From Bromus sterilis (Eukaryota > Streptophyta > Magnoliopsida > Poales > Poaceae): a stretch of 64,000 nt of DNA. The stretch is from assembly GCA_950022295.1 (NCBI GenBank), contig OX465597.1:399037016-399101015 (forward strand), in the 5' to 3' direction. The notes beneath the pieces were generated by a model. It saw only the letters and a list, made by a program, of their open reading frames with translations. It did not search any database and was not told the DNA's origin. Every line of letters begins with the position of its first letter. Position 1 is the stretch's first letter. Below are positions 34,354 to 46,669 of the stretch, piece after piece. Both the position numbers and the translations under genes were made by a program.

Positions 34354-37300
34354 TGTAACAGCCCAGTTTTCACAAAAATTAAAAATTTTGTTTTCGGTGT
34401 GAATTGATTGATTGTCTGATTTGTTTGCGGTGTTTGCATCCCCGATTTATCGATCGGCGATTATTTCCCCCCCTCTTATCTCGTATCGGACGGAGACCGA
34501 CCCTTGCCACCCTGACACTCGACCTTTGCGACACCGGGTTTCGCCCGATCACCGTCGCGAAAACCGCACGAGACCAGCCGCAGCCAACGGAACGAAAAAA
34601 CCCCGTTTAATAATTAAACAGGATATTTTTATAGCGCGCCGGAAAGTGTTTTCGGAACGGTTCCAACGCGAGGTGAACGCCTCCGGCTCGACGCACTGAT
34701 CGCGCAGTTCGAAGTTTTACCCGAATCGGAGGTACTGCGGACTCCCGGCGGTCAGAAACATGAGCATCGTGCGCGCGAGCTAAAAACAGATGATGTTTTT
34801 GCAAACTGCCAGCCACCGGGGCTATATAAAGACCACCACACTCCCACCCACCTAGGGTTTCCCTAGGCAGCCACCAGCCCCAGATCTGGCCCCAAATACC
34901 CCAATTTTCGCAGCAAACCCTAGCTCCCAGATCTGGATCCAGCCCAATGGATCTGGACCGTCAGATCGGCCGATCTGACGTCCAGAAACGTGCCACGTCA
35001 GCCCAGCCAACCACCTCTCTCCTCTCTCTCTCCCGTGGAGCTCCAACCGCGCCCGAGCGCTGCCCGTGGAGCCGCCGCTCGCTGCGAGCACGTCGCCGGC
35101 AGCAGCCCCGGCGAGCCCTCTCCTTCCCCTTCTCTTTCTCCCTCCCTCTTTCCTCTCCTAACCTCTCCTCTCCCCTGTGCAGCACGCCGGCAGCACCATG
35201 GCCAGAGGCCGCCCGCCATTGGAGGCCGCCCGAGCTCCGCGCGCCCGAAGCAGCCCCGCCGCCGCCTGGCCACGGCCCCGCACGGATCCGGCGGGATCCG
35301 GCCGCCGCCGCCGCGCCAGGTCCTCTCCAGCCGTGCCGCCCGCCGCCGGTGGCCGGCCGGCAAGCCACCCGCCGCCGCGCCCCTCCATGGCTCGGGACGA
35401 GCAGCCAGCCGGCTGCCTCCCCTCCCACCGCGCGTGGGCCCTGCGCCCCCACGGCCCAACTCCCCTACGAGGCCCAGGCCGGCCACCCCTCTGCTGCAGT
35501 GGGCCTTGGCCCAGAGGTGCCCTTCCCCTTTTTTTATTTTTGTTGCTGTTGTGCACTGTTGGGCCGGGTCAATAGCAGATTCGGCCCGTTTAGGTTTTTT
35601 TTTTCTCTGTTAGGGTTCTTTTTATTTAATTTAGGCAGTTTGTATTAGGATTTTTGCAGTGCCCGTAACTTTTTAACCGTAGCTCCGATTGCGACGCGTA
35701 AAATATGAAACTTGCTTAGAATTGTGTCTAGTTTAATAATTTGTGCCTTGTTGCCATGTTTGACTTTGTTTACTTGTTGTTTAACTATTAATTACAATTG
35801 CCTGCCACTGAAACTGTAATTGCTATAACTTTTTAACCGTTGCTCTGTTTAAAATGTTCTTTATATGTAACTTGACTAGAATTGCATGTAGATTGTGTTT
35901 TTGCTGCTCTTGCTTGCTAATAAAAAAAAATTGTTTAGGGCAAAACAGTACCAAATTCCATTTTTATCGTGGGGTCCGCAATAGTTTGCATGTCTAGGAT
36001 TTCACCCCACTTAAATTGACTAGCTTAGGTAGTTTATTTATGCTTCACCTCTTGCCATGTTTGTGTGCTATGCCATGCTTGCTTGAGTTGCCATGTTAAT
36101 AACCGTTGTTTGGTCACCTGTAGCTAAGCAACTTGAACCACCGTAAATGTGCGGTATCGTCGTGTGTGACGAGTACTCCACTTAAATCGTTAGTAACCGC
36201 TCTCGACGGTAGGTGCGATGTCTCGTGTTACTTCTTGTTGATGCTTGCTCTTGTATTGCTTCGTAGTAATAGTGGTGCACCGTTGATTGCTTTCCAGTGT
36301 TTACTTCTTGTGTGCTTCCGTGGATACTCTCGGAGACGTTGCGAGCTTGCGATCAACTACACCTTCGGAACCCGACTTATCAACAGGCAAGGACTATACA
36401 TTACTTATGATCCATTCTATTTCAACCAGCGGTTTGCATGCTAGTATAGGTTAGGTTCGATGTTGATCCTACCACATGTTTACAGCCTCTTTCAAACCGA
36501 TACAGCCATGTCCCCTCCCAGCAAACCTTGTACTGCTATGTTACTATTGCTCGTTGCTCAGCCCCTGCTTAGTATGCATGCTTAGGATGCTACGATGTTA
36601 CCCTGTTACTCTTTGGGTTGGGATATCACCTGATTATTATATTATTGTTGATGATATGATTATTATAATGTTGAGTATATTCGACGAAGGATGGAAGGTC
36701 TAGGCTATCCCGCCCCGACGCTTTGTTCCATTCGAGTCACCTAGGATCCGAGTTCCGGGTATTGGTTTTAAGACTGAGCGTGCCTAACCGCGTGTGGGAT
36801 TTTATGGGGTCCCCTTTTCTTACCTATCTAGCTTCAAACATTTCTAGAGGTGGCCCAAGCTGATTTACCATTTGAAAACATGCATATATATCTTGTCGGG
36901 TCGCTCCTAGCAGATATCTTTTAAAATAACTTGGGCCAGCGGAGACATGGTTTCTTTGTTGGTCCACCCCAGGGAGCTAGGGGGTTGTCCACATCTGTTT
37001 GGGCAACTAACCCGACCTCATCCAGACGGTAGAGGCCGATTTGAGAGCGCGGCCGGCTTTTGAGTTGGATGTCGACTCACCGGGGGCCACCCGGATTTGT
37101 TCATTGTTAGCTAGAGGGACTTGTCATTTCGGATCTCTTGAACTAAATCATAAAATGGTTGCCTGTGATGGGTAGCAACTGAGAGTGATGAGCGTGCGTG
37201 CGGAGCCTCGTAATGGGCAGTTGGTACACCCCTGCAGGGTTAAATCTTTTCGAGAAGCCGTGTCCACGGTTATGGACGACTTGAGACCTACGTCCTGTTC

Positions 37301-38046
37301 ATAGACAACAACAATGGAGATAATCTTAATATAACTTGATCAACGTGTGCGTGTGCCTTGACTGCTTCTTCTTCGTCGAGATGCGAAGAGGAGGACAAGG
37401 ATAGGATAGGTGTTATGTTTGCGTAAGTAGTTGATAGCAAGACTTGTTGGAGGCGATTCCTCATCGAATGCTTGGCTTCTTATCTTACTCTCTAGATCGT
37501 TAGCCACTTCATAAATGCTAGTGCGGCAGCAACCTCACCACTTACCCCTTCCTTACCGTAAACTACTAGTTGTCCTAGAATGACGAGTGATGAAGTCCTT
37601 GCTGGGTCAGATGACCACTACAGTTGGATGCTGAGTACCTCTGTACTCATGATACTACCCCCAAACTCTTTTCAGGGTTCTTGATCGACAACAGGTATGG
37701 TGATCGACGTTTCACGTGGAGACTCGACGACGACTAGTTAGGAGGATCGCGGCGGAGGGCCTGGACCCGTGTGGTTATGGGGATCGATGCTTTTCTCTTT
37801 GCCAGTAGGCATTTGCTTGTAGTCTGTACTCAGACATGTACCTTCCGCTGTTGTATTGTATTTGAGGCAGTTGTATGCCAATTGTATGAGATGTTGTATC
37901 CTTGTATCTGTAATGTTGTGATATCATGTTGGAAATCCGGGGCATATGGCTCTGTCATATGTCGCGGTGGGACCGATATGTGCTTCGTCCCCGGATCTGG
38001 GTGGAAACACCTAGATCTGGAACAGTACCGCATATCGGGCCTTACA
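34354..38046 (+). repeat. 3' LTR of F (3,693 bp)
   Basis: Near-identical to the 5' LTR. It has about 34 extra bases near 35073-35106 (a GC-rich segment with CTCGCTGCGAGCACGTCGCC) and an extra CCG triplet near 35310. Confidence 0.92.
34823..34829 (+). promoter_or_regulatory. TATA box in 3' LTR of F
   Basis: Same TATATAA context as in the 5' LTR. In a 3' LTR it could drive transcription out into flanking DNA. Confidence 0.6.
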
Positions 38047-38643
38047 CTACTGGTCACGGACCCATGGTCCAAGGGAAACTACTCACGTTACATACAGGAG
38101 GTGTCCATGGCTATGGATGGTCTCCCGGAGGGGTAGCTTCTCCCGGCAGGGTGCCGGAGCAGCTTCTCCAGGCAGCCCTGATCTTGAAGCGGCGGCGGCG
38201 GCAGTACAGAGGCGAGATCGCGGAAAAGAGATCGATATTAGGGGTTTCCACCCCGAGGGCTAAATATAGGCGGAGGGGGGGTGTCGAGGGGACCCACCAG
38301 GCAGCCAGGAGGCCTCCTGGCGCGGCCTAGGGTGGGGCCGCGCCAGGGACCCTCCTGGTCTCCTGGTGGTGGCCCCCTCCGCTGCCTTGGTTATTCCGGA
38401 AGCTTCCGGGTCGCTGATTTTTTATCTGATTTTTCCGGATTTTTTGGAGCACTTTTAATGGCCGGAAAACCTGAAATACAAAAACAGCGGAAAATAGCAA
38501 CAGGCAGCTGGGTGCACTGGGTTAATAGATTAGTCCAAATATGCTCAAAAGTCTATGAAAGTTCAAGCAAAACATGGCAATGTCACAAGAAACATGCATG
38601 GAGCAAGCAGAAATTATAGATACGTTTGAGACGTATCACGTCC

Positions 38644-40840
38644 CCAAGAAATATTCAAGGAGACTCAAGCGTCTAAGCTTGGGGATGCCCCCATGCATCC
38701 CCTTCTTCATCAACAATTATCAGTTCATCTCTCGTCTCACTATATTTTTATAACTTCATGCGTTATGTGCTATGCTTGGAGCGTCCCGCTCTTAGGTTAT
38801 ATTTTTAGTTTTCTTTAGCTTTGCTTGTTGTTCATAACAAGTTAGAACCCAACTTTCTTTGTGTGGGAGAGAAACACGCTCCACATTCAAAATCTAGAAC
38901 ACAACATAGGAATTTTCATGCTTATATTTGTTGTGTGTGTTCTTTATCTTTTTCATAGCTACTGTCATGTTTAGCTCTTAGTTTTCATGCTTATCTTTTT
39001 AAGAGCTTTTGTTTAGTTTGTTGCTGGAACTCTCTTGAGTTTTCATGTTTATCTTGTTTAGAGAGTTTGCCTGTTGCACTGAGTTTTGTGTCTTGACTTG
39101 AAGTAGGTAATTGAGGTTGCTATTCTTTTGTAGTAGTAACTTGCAATAGTTTTGAGGTATTGCTTTGAGTAATGTTTGGACTTTTGGTGTCAAGAGCTTT
39201 AGCCTATTAGTCATAGATGTCGTATTTTGGGCAATCCGTGTTTATTTTCAAAACTTACAAAATTAGTTGAGAACTTTAGCTACTAGATGGATCACTACTC
39301 TTCTGAGGGGTCGAATATTAGAGTACACTCACGTACCATGAGTTGAGGATGCGCAAGGATAACCAAACCCCCATACACTCCTCCTCGGGGTACTTGTCTC
39401 TGTGTGAAACCTCCTTATTAGATTGAGAGTAACCGATAAGAAGTGCATGAGTTCTTCGGACTAATGTGAGTATTCAAAAGTTGACACTTCCACCTTCCCA
39501 TATTTTTCTAGCCTCTCCTGTGTCGTGCATTGCTTTCTTCTCACTCTGAGAGTTAGCGTCCACCTTCGCCGGTACATCCAAACCCTTGGCATTTCCATAG
39601 CCTTTCCGAGATATATTGCCATGCAGCATTCGTCTTCTCATGACTTGATCTTCATGTCATACATGCTACTTGCTTGATCGATGAGCCGCATGCTAGTTGG
39701 GCCTTGCCCTAATCATTGCTACATGACGCGCTAATATCATTGCATATCCTGCTACCCTGGCAGAGGCATACATTTGCATACATCATGATAGTTACATCTT
39801 CTTTATGATTTGAGTACTTTTGTAAAGTGTGAAAGATCTTCTATACTTTTTGTAATATATAGAGTGTTGCCCCTAAAGTGGGGAAAAGATCCCAAAGTGG
39901 ACAAATTAAAAGATCCCAAAGAGGACAAATTAAAAGATCCCAAAGAGGACAAATGAGAGAAATAGAAAGAGCCATTGAGGCCACCAAAAAACAAAAAAAA
40001 AGGAGAAAAGGAAATAAAAAGAGAGAAGGGGGCACACTATTATTCCTTTTGAGAGATCCACACTTGTACTCCCTCTTATATCTTGTACTCCATAGAGATT
40101 ATCATTTATGCATATAGCTATGTGGGTACCTTCACACTATAGAACTTGGCTTGTATATTCCAATGATGAGCCTCCTCAAATGAGCTCTAGGTCTTCTTGA
40201 GCAAGCAAGTTGGATGCACCCCCACTAGTTCCATTGGAGAGATTTTAGCTCATATGTGCATCCGTTGCATGGCAATCCCTACTCCTCACATCATATCTAT
40301 CATTTGGCTTTCTCTCGCCTATGATTGTCCTCATTGATGTGAGCCTTTCACACCTTTTTGTCTTCCTCCTCCACCATATTTTCTCTTTGCCATCCTAAGT
40401 GTAAATTTTCTTGCTTACGCTCATCCATTGCATGAGTGCTCAAAATGTCGAAAAGAGTGGATCATTTTGACTTTTAGCTGGCTAGTGGTCTGGGGATGAG
40501 TCAAGATAAGATTCCAAAGAAGACCAAGTGTGAAACTTTAGTAGATTGAGTTCTCAACACAAAAATACTTTTTCTCGTATATCCCTATCGCCTTTCTTGC
40601 ACGCAAACACCATTTGGAGACATTCGAGTCACGGACATCGAGAGATCTTGCACCTTTATGTTCTTATGTTGCTTGTTTCAATGCTAAATATAGACTCTTG
40701 CCTGTTATGGCTTGAATTGAATTACATGCCTTGATTGCTTTACTTAAAAGTTCTTATATGGTTGTTAGCATGTCACCATAGAAATTATGCTTTTATCATT
40801 TACCTAATCGAGTACGAGCAGGAATTAAGCTTGGGGATGT
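38644..40840 (+). other. Noncoding internal region of E, right part
   Basis: Continues E after D. It begins CCAAGAAATATTCAAGGAG, holds a second inverted-repeat copy near 38675-38702, a run of three related 19-bp AAAGATCCCAAAGTGGACA-like units near 39885-39955, and ends AAGCTTGGGGATGT before the 3' LTR. No coding sequence. Confidence 0.75.
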
Positions 40841-42509
40841 TGATACGTCCAAAACGTATCTATAATTTCTGCTTGCTCCATGCCTCTTTTGTGTGATATT
40901 GCTATGATATTGATGAACTCCCATACACTTTTGATCATATTTGGACTAACCTATTAACTCAGTGCACCCCAGTGCCAGTTCCTGTTTTCTGCTGTTTTTC
41001 TATTTCAGGTTTCCCCCATATTAAAAGTGCTCCAAAAATTCGGGAAAATACAATAAAAATCAGCGCAGAAGAAGCTTCGGGAATCACCTAGGGGGCCAGA
41101 GGGGACCCACCAGGGACCCAGGCGCCCTCCCGGCGCGCCCTATGGTGGGGCCGCGCCAGGGGGGCGCCTGGACCCCTAGTGTCCCCCCTGGCTGCCCCCC
41201 TTCGCCTATATATCCCTCGTGATGTGAAACCCCCGTGACGGGAACCCTTTTTCGCGATCTCTCCTCTGTTCCTCCGCCGCCGCGCTTCCAAGATCGGGAG
41301 CACCAGAAGACTTCTTCCCGGCACCCTGCCGGAGGGAGGAATCACCTCTGGGAGCTTCTCCACCACCATGGATGCTTCCCGGATGAACCGTGAGTAGTCT
41401 ACCTTGGACCATGGGTCTATGATCAATAGCTATGTGATGTTCTCCTCCCCTCTTTGTTCTTCATGGATTAGACCTCGTGAGCTACCCTACATGATCGAGG
41501 CACATATGTAATCTTTCTGCTGTTGCTATGCTGAGTTTTCTGGGATCCGATGGATTATGAGACTATGTTCAGATTGTGTTTGAGTAATATATTTGATTCT
41601 CCTCTTTTATATTTATGTTCTAGAGTAATTCTTGCATGTTCTCCGTTGCTGTTTATTGCTTTGGCCAAGTAGTAGGTAGTGACTCCAAGAGGGAGCGTTA
41701 TGCATGATTGTGGGTTCATGCCCCCCGATGACTAGCTTGAGTGACAGAAACATGAGTCTAGGGGATGTGTTGTTGCCACAAGGGGGAAAACAACGGTGCT
41801 TGTACTTGCGGGTGCAAGGATTGTTTACTTTACGCAAAGTTCTTTAATGCAATTGTCTGTTGCTTTGAGTTCACACTTTGGGTGGGATTTGCAACTTAAT
41901 ACCAGTGAGATGTTCTGGATAGATATCTCAAGGTGGATGATTAGTAGGTAGATGCATATGGATTTCGGTCTACTTGTCTTGGCGTACCGCCCAAGCTTTT
42001 GAGCCTCTTCCTTTCTTTATGGCATAGTTAGCATTAGTTTGCGCACATAATCCTATCAATTGTCCAGCTGTAATTTGTTTACCTCACATGGCTATTTTAT
42101 CGTCTTTTGGGAGAGAGACATCACTAGTGAACATCATAGGACCCCGGTCCATACTTCCAATATTGTTTACACCTTCAATTTACTTTCAGTATTTACTTTT
42201 CCGTTGCTATCACTATCATTATTATCACGTGCGTTTTTATCCTTTGTAAACCACAAGGTCGGAGGAATTGACAACTCCTCTGTACTCGTTGGGAAGCAAA
42301 GTTATTTGTTGTGTGTGCAGGTCCAGGTGAAGTAAGCAACCTTGAGTTGTGAACGGCGCCATTGTTCACTTCACCATCTTCTTGTATCTGTTGGAGTCCT
42401 ATTGGTTCGACACTCAACCTTAGCATCTTCGCTAAGGGAAATTGCCGCTATCTACATCTCAACCTTCCACTTTGGGTAACCAACGAGGGGGCGTTAAATC
42501 GTACCATCA
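40841..42509 (+). repeat. 3' LTR of E (1,669 bp)
   Basis: Starts TGATACGTCCAAAACG and ends CGTACCATCA. The intact GC-rich hairpin (41118-41171) has 10-bp arms CCAGGCGCCC/GGGCGCCTGG. Confidence 0.88.
41207..41213 (+). promoter_or_regulatory. TATA-like box in 3' LTR of E
   Basis: TATATAT in TTCGCCTATATATCCCTCG, about 35 bp after the hairpin. The same position in other family LTRs reads CTATATTTACC or CTATTTATTCC. Confidence 0.55.
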
Positions 42510-42514
42510 TATGC

Positions 42515-44607
42515 CCCCGTGCATCCCCTTCTCCATCAACAATCATCAGTTTGTCCTTTGTCTCACTATATTTTTATCACTTCATGCGTTATGTGCTATG
42601 CTTGGAGCGTCTCGCTCTTAGGTTTTATTTTTAGTTTTCTTTAGCTTTGCTTGCTGTTCATGACAAGTTAGACCCCAGCTTACTTTGTGTCGTAGAGAAA
42701 CACGCTCCACTTCAATCTAGAACACATCATAGGATTTTTCATGCTTATCTTTTCGTATCTACTGCCATGTTTAGTTTTAGTCTTAGTTTGTCTTTAGCAA
42801 GAGCCTTGGCTTTTGTTTAGTATGTTGTTGGAACTCTCTTTAATTTTCATGTTTATCTTGTTAAGAGAGTTGGTTGTTGCACTGAGTTGTGTCTTGTCTT
42901 GAAAGTGGGTAATTGAGGTTGCTATTTAATTTTAGTAGTAACTTTCAATAGTTTTGAGGTATTGTTGTGAGTAATGTTTGAACTTTTGGTGTCAAGAGCT
43001 CTAACCTATTAGTGATAGGTGCGGATTTTGGGCAATCCGTATTTATTTTCAAAAATCTACAAAACTAGTTGAGAACTCTAGCTACTAGATGGATCACTAA
43101 TCTTTTGAGGGGTTGGATATTAGAGTACACTCACGTACCATGAGTCGAGGATGCGCAAGGATAACCAAACCCCCATACACTCCTCATCGGGGTACTTGTC
43201 TCTTTGTGAACCTCCTTATTAGATTGAGAGTTACCGATAATAAGTGCATGAGTTATTCAGACTAATGTAAGTATTGAAAGTTGACACCTCCTCATATTTG
43301 CTAGCCTCTTCCGTGCCGTGCATTGTCTCCTTCTCACTCCGAGAGTTGGCGTCCACCTTCGCCGGTACATCCAAATCATTGGCATGATACACTCTGTCAT
43401 CATAAACCTCCATATATCTTTCCTCAAAACAGCCACCATACCTACCAATCAAGGTATTTCCATAGCCTTTCTGAGATATATTGCCATGCAACATCCACCT
43501 CTTCATGACTTGATCTTCATGTCATACATGTTCCTGCTACACTGGCAGAGGCATACATTGCATACATCATGATAGCTACATCTTCTTTATGTTTGAGTAC
43601 CTTGTAAAGTGTGAAAGATCTTCTATACCCTCTTGTAAATTAGAGTGTTGCCCTTAAGTGAGGAAAAGATCCCAAAGTGGACAAAATAAAAGATCTCAAA
43701 GAGGACAAATGAGAGTTAAATAGAAAGAGCCATTGAGGCCACCAAAAAAATACAAGAAAATAGAAAAAAGAGAAAAAGAAATAAAAAGAGAGAAAGGGGC
43801 AACACTACTATCCTTTTGAAAGATCCACACTAGTACTCCCTCTTATCCTTGTACTCCATAGAGATGATCATATATGCATATAGCTATGTGGGGATCTTCA
43901 CACTATAGAACTTGGCTTGCATATTCCAAGGATGATCCTCCTCAAAAGAGCTCTAGGTCTTCATGAGCGATCAAGTTAGATGCACCCCCACTAGTTTCAT
44001 TGGAGAGCTTTCTTAGCTCATATGTGCATCCGTTGCATGGCAATCCCTACTCCTCACATCATATCTATCATTTGGCCTTCTGGACTATGATTGTCCTCAT
44101 TGATGTGAGCCTTCCTCACTTTTTTGTCTTCCTCCTCCACCATATTTCTCTCTTTTCCATCCTAAGTGACAACTTTCGTGCTTACACTCATCCATTGCAT
44201 GAGTGCTTAAAATATCAAAAAGGAGTGGATCAAATTGACTTGTACCTGGCTAGTGGTCTGGGGACGAGTCAAGATAAGATTCCAAAGAAGACCAAGTGTG
44301 AAACTTTAGTAGATTGAGTTCTCAACAAATATACTTTTTTCTCGTATTCCCATATCCCATTTCTTGCACGCAAACACCATTTGGAGACATTCGAGTCACG
44401 GACAGCGAGAGCTCTTGCACCTAATGTTCTTTCGTTGCTTGTTCCAATGCTAATATAGACTCTTGCATGTTATGACTTGAATTGAATCACATACCTTGAT
44501 TTCTTTACTTTCGAAGTTCTTATATGGTTGCTAGCATGTCACCACAGAAATTATACTTGTTATCATTTACCTACTTGAGGACGAGCAGGAATTAAGCTTG
44601 GGGATGT
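42515..44607 (+). other. Noncoding internal region of C, right part
   Basis: Continues C after E from CCCCGTGCATCCCC to AAGCTTGGGGATGT at the 3' LTR. Parallel to E 38685-40840 and, inverted, to D. No coding sequence. Confidence 0.75.
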
Positions 44608-46240
44608 TGATACGTCCCAAACGTATCTATAATTTCTACTTGCTCCATGCATGATTTGTGTGATATTGATATGATCTAGATACACTTTCATACACTTTTG
44701 ATCATATTTGGACTAACCTATTAAATCAGTGCACCCCAGTGCCAGTTTCTATTTTCTGTTGTTTTTCTATTTCAGTTTTCCCATGTATTAAAAGTGCTCC
44801 AAAAATCTGGGAAAAACACATAAAAAATCAGCGCAACGGAAGCTTCCATAGTCCCGAAGGAGGGCCGAAGGGGCCCCACCTGGTGCCCAGGCAGCCAGGT
44901 GGCGCGGCCTAGGGTGAGGCCGCGCCGGGTGGCCGCCTGGACACCTTGTGGCCCCCCTGGCTGCCCCCCTTCGCCTATTTATTCCCCGTGACGTGAAACC
45001 CCCGAGGACAGAACCATTTTTCGCGATCTCGCCTCTGTTCCGCCGCCGTCGCGCTTCCAAGATCGGGAGCGCCAGCAGACCTCTTCCCGGCACCCTGCCG
45101 GAGGGAGGATCGACTTCCGGGAGCTTCCCCTCCACCATGAACGCTTCCCAGGTGTGCCATGAGTAGTTTTCTTTGGACCATGGGTCTGTGATCAGTAGCT
45201 ATGTGATGTTCTCCTCCCCTCTTTGTTCTTCATGGTTTAGACCTCGTGAGCTGCCCTACATGATCGAGGCACATATGTAATCTTTCTGCTGTTGCTATAC
45301 TGAGTTTGATGGGATCTGATGGATTATGAGATTTTGTTCAGATTGTGATAGAGTAATATATTTGGTTCTTATCTTTTATATTTTTGTTCCTAAGTAATTC
45401 TTGCATGTTCTCCGTTGCTATTTATTGCTTTGGCCAAGTAGTAGGTAGTAACTCCAAGAGGGAACGTTATGCTCGATTGCGGGTTCATGCCCCCCGATGA
45501 CACGCTTGAGTGACAGAAACATGAGTCTAGGGGATGTGTTGTTGCCACAAGGGGGAAAACAACGGTGCTTGTAACCGCGGTTGCAAGGATTGTTTACTTT
45601 ACGCAAAGTTCTTTTTAATGCAGTTGTCTGTTGCTTTGGGTTTATACTTTGGGTGGGGCTCGCAACTTAATACCAGCGAGATGTTCTAGATAGATATCTC
45701 AAGGTGGATGATTATTAGTAGATGCAGTTGGATTTCGGTCTACTTATTTTGGCGTACTGCCCATGCTTTTGAGACTCTTCCTTTCTTTGTAACATAGTTA
45801 GCATTGCGGTGCGTTTATAATCCTGTCAATTGCCCAGCTGTAATTTGTTTACCTCGCATAGCAGTTTTATCGTCTTTTAGGAACGTCACGGGACCCCGGT
45901 CCATAATCTCATCACTATTTACACGCTCATTTACTTTCTTTCTTTTAATTTCCAGTTGCTACCATTATCACTATTATCTGTTGCGTTGATCCTTTGTAAA
46001 CAGCAAGGCCGGAGAGATTGACAACCTCTCTGTACTCGTTGGAAGCAAAGTTATTTGTGTTGTGTGCAGGTCCACGTCAGTTGCGCCGCTGACACCTACT
46101 TATCATCTCCGAAGTCCTACTGGATTGAACTCAACCTTGGTATCTTCACCAAGGGAAATTTGTCGTTATCCTACATCACACCTTCCATCCTGGGTAACCA
46201 ACGAGGAGAGGCGTTGCACTAGTCAACTCTCTTGTCATCA
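44608..46240 (+). repeat. 3' LTR of C (1,633 bp)
   Basis: Starts TGATACGTCCCAAACG and ends CTCTTGTCATCA, pairing with 13284-14938. It lacks part of the GGGAGAGAGACATCACTAG segment near 45880 that its partner retains. Confidence 0.87.
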
Positions 46241-46245
46241 TTCTC

Positions 46246-46669
46246 CACACCCTCTCTAAACAGAGACGTACTTCTCACAAGAGAAGGAACTTCAATAACA
46301 TATCCTTGTCTCCATCAGCTCCACTTGCAGTTATCTCTACCTTTACTTTGAGCAAGCTTATTACCTTGTTTATCTTGTGCTTGCTCATATTATTGTTGCA
46401 TTGCTTGTCCCATAGGTTGTTCACATTGTTGCATATCTAGTCAACCTATTTAATTGTGCACTTACTTTGTGATAATCATAGTGCTTTTGTTATATATCTT
46501 GCTATCACTTAGTTGTTTATCTTGCTTAGTATAAGTTCTTGGTGCACATAGTTGAGGTTAGATTATTTAGGTTTTTTGCTTGGCAAATTAAACGTTAAGT
46601 TTTATTTCACATTTGTTCAAGCCTAAACCGTAATTATTTTAAGCATCCGGCGACATCCACGTCCTTTCA
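46246..46669 (+). mobile_element. Right end of host LTR S (Copia-type)
   Basis: The sequence resumes after C with CACACCCTCTCTAAACAGAG and ends CGACATCCACGTCCTTTCA. That end resembles the Copia LTR end in A (CTCGATCCTTTCA, reading outward), so S is probably an LTR of a related Copia element in plus orientation. No PBS follows, so this is a 3' or solo LTR whose outer end is 46669. Confidence 0.55.

Larger units (their letters stand above)
30085..38046 (+). mobile_element. Element F: Tekay-type Gypsy derivative with 3.7-kb LTRs and a 605-bp interior
   Basis: Two long LTRs (30085-33748 and 34354-38046) start TGTAACAGCCCAG and end CGGGCCTTACA. Perfect CTACT duplications flank the element (30080-30084 and 38047-38051). 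The PBS ACTTGGTATCAGAGCC follows the 5' LTR. The interior has no gag or pol. The interior end ATCTCGGGACGAGAT before the 3' LTR resembles Tekay (Del) chromoviruses. The LTRs differ at about 50 positions by my eye count, plus a few indels. Confidence 0.92.
23771..38638 (-). mobile_element. Element D: Athila-like non-autonomous LTR retrotransposon inserted in E
   Basis: A minus-strand element. The 3' LTR is 23771-25390, the internal region 25391-29053, and the 5' LTR 29054-30084 plus 38052-38638, split by F. The LTRs have perfect TGATACG/CGTATCA ends. Flanks CATCC (23766-23770) and CGTCC (38639-38643) are a one-mismatch target-site duplication, and removal rejoins E as GCATCC-CCAAGAAATATTC. It carries one Gag-like frame and no polymerase. 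Confidence 0.88.
29054..38638 (-). repeat. 5' LTR of D, split by element F
   Basis: LTR parts 29054-30084 and 38052-38638 total about 1,618 bp, matching the 1,620-bp 3' LTR. The break is at ATAGCTACT/GGTCACGG, which is continuous in the 3' LTR near 24800. Confidence 0.88.
16660..42509 (+). mobile_element. Element E: Athila-like non-autonomous LTR retrotransposon inserted in C
   Basis: LTRs at 16660-22077 (split by X) and 40841-42509 both start TGATACGTCCAAAACG, share GCTCCATGCCTCTTTTGTG, and end TTAAATCGTACCATCA. Flanks GATGC (16655-16659) and TATGC (42510-42514) are a one-mismatch target-site duplication. Removing E rejoins C as AAGCTTGGGGATGC plus CCCCGTGCATCCCC. D lies in its internal region. 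Confidence 0.87.
13284..46240 (+). mobile_element. Element C: outer Athila-like non-autonomous LTR retrotransposon, interrupted by E
   Basis: LTRs at 13284-14938 and 44608-46240 both start TGATACGTCCCAAACG and both end with GTCAACTCTCTTGTCATCA, which pairs them. Flanks TGCTC (13279-13283) and TTCTC (46241-46245) are a target-site duplication with one mismatch. Internal sequence is 14939-16659 plus 42515-44607. E occupies 16660-42509. It inserted into the S LTR. Confidence 0.85.

Noticed and set aside
13284..46240. Tandem array reading of the plus-strand elements (LTR-interior-LTR-interior-LTR)
   Set aside because: LTR ends pair as outer (13284 with 44608) and inner (16660 with 40841), and flanking 5-bp duplications with clean rejoining of C fit nested insertion better than unequal recombination.
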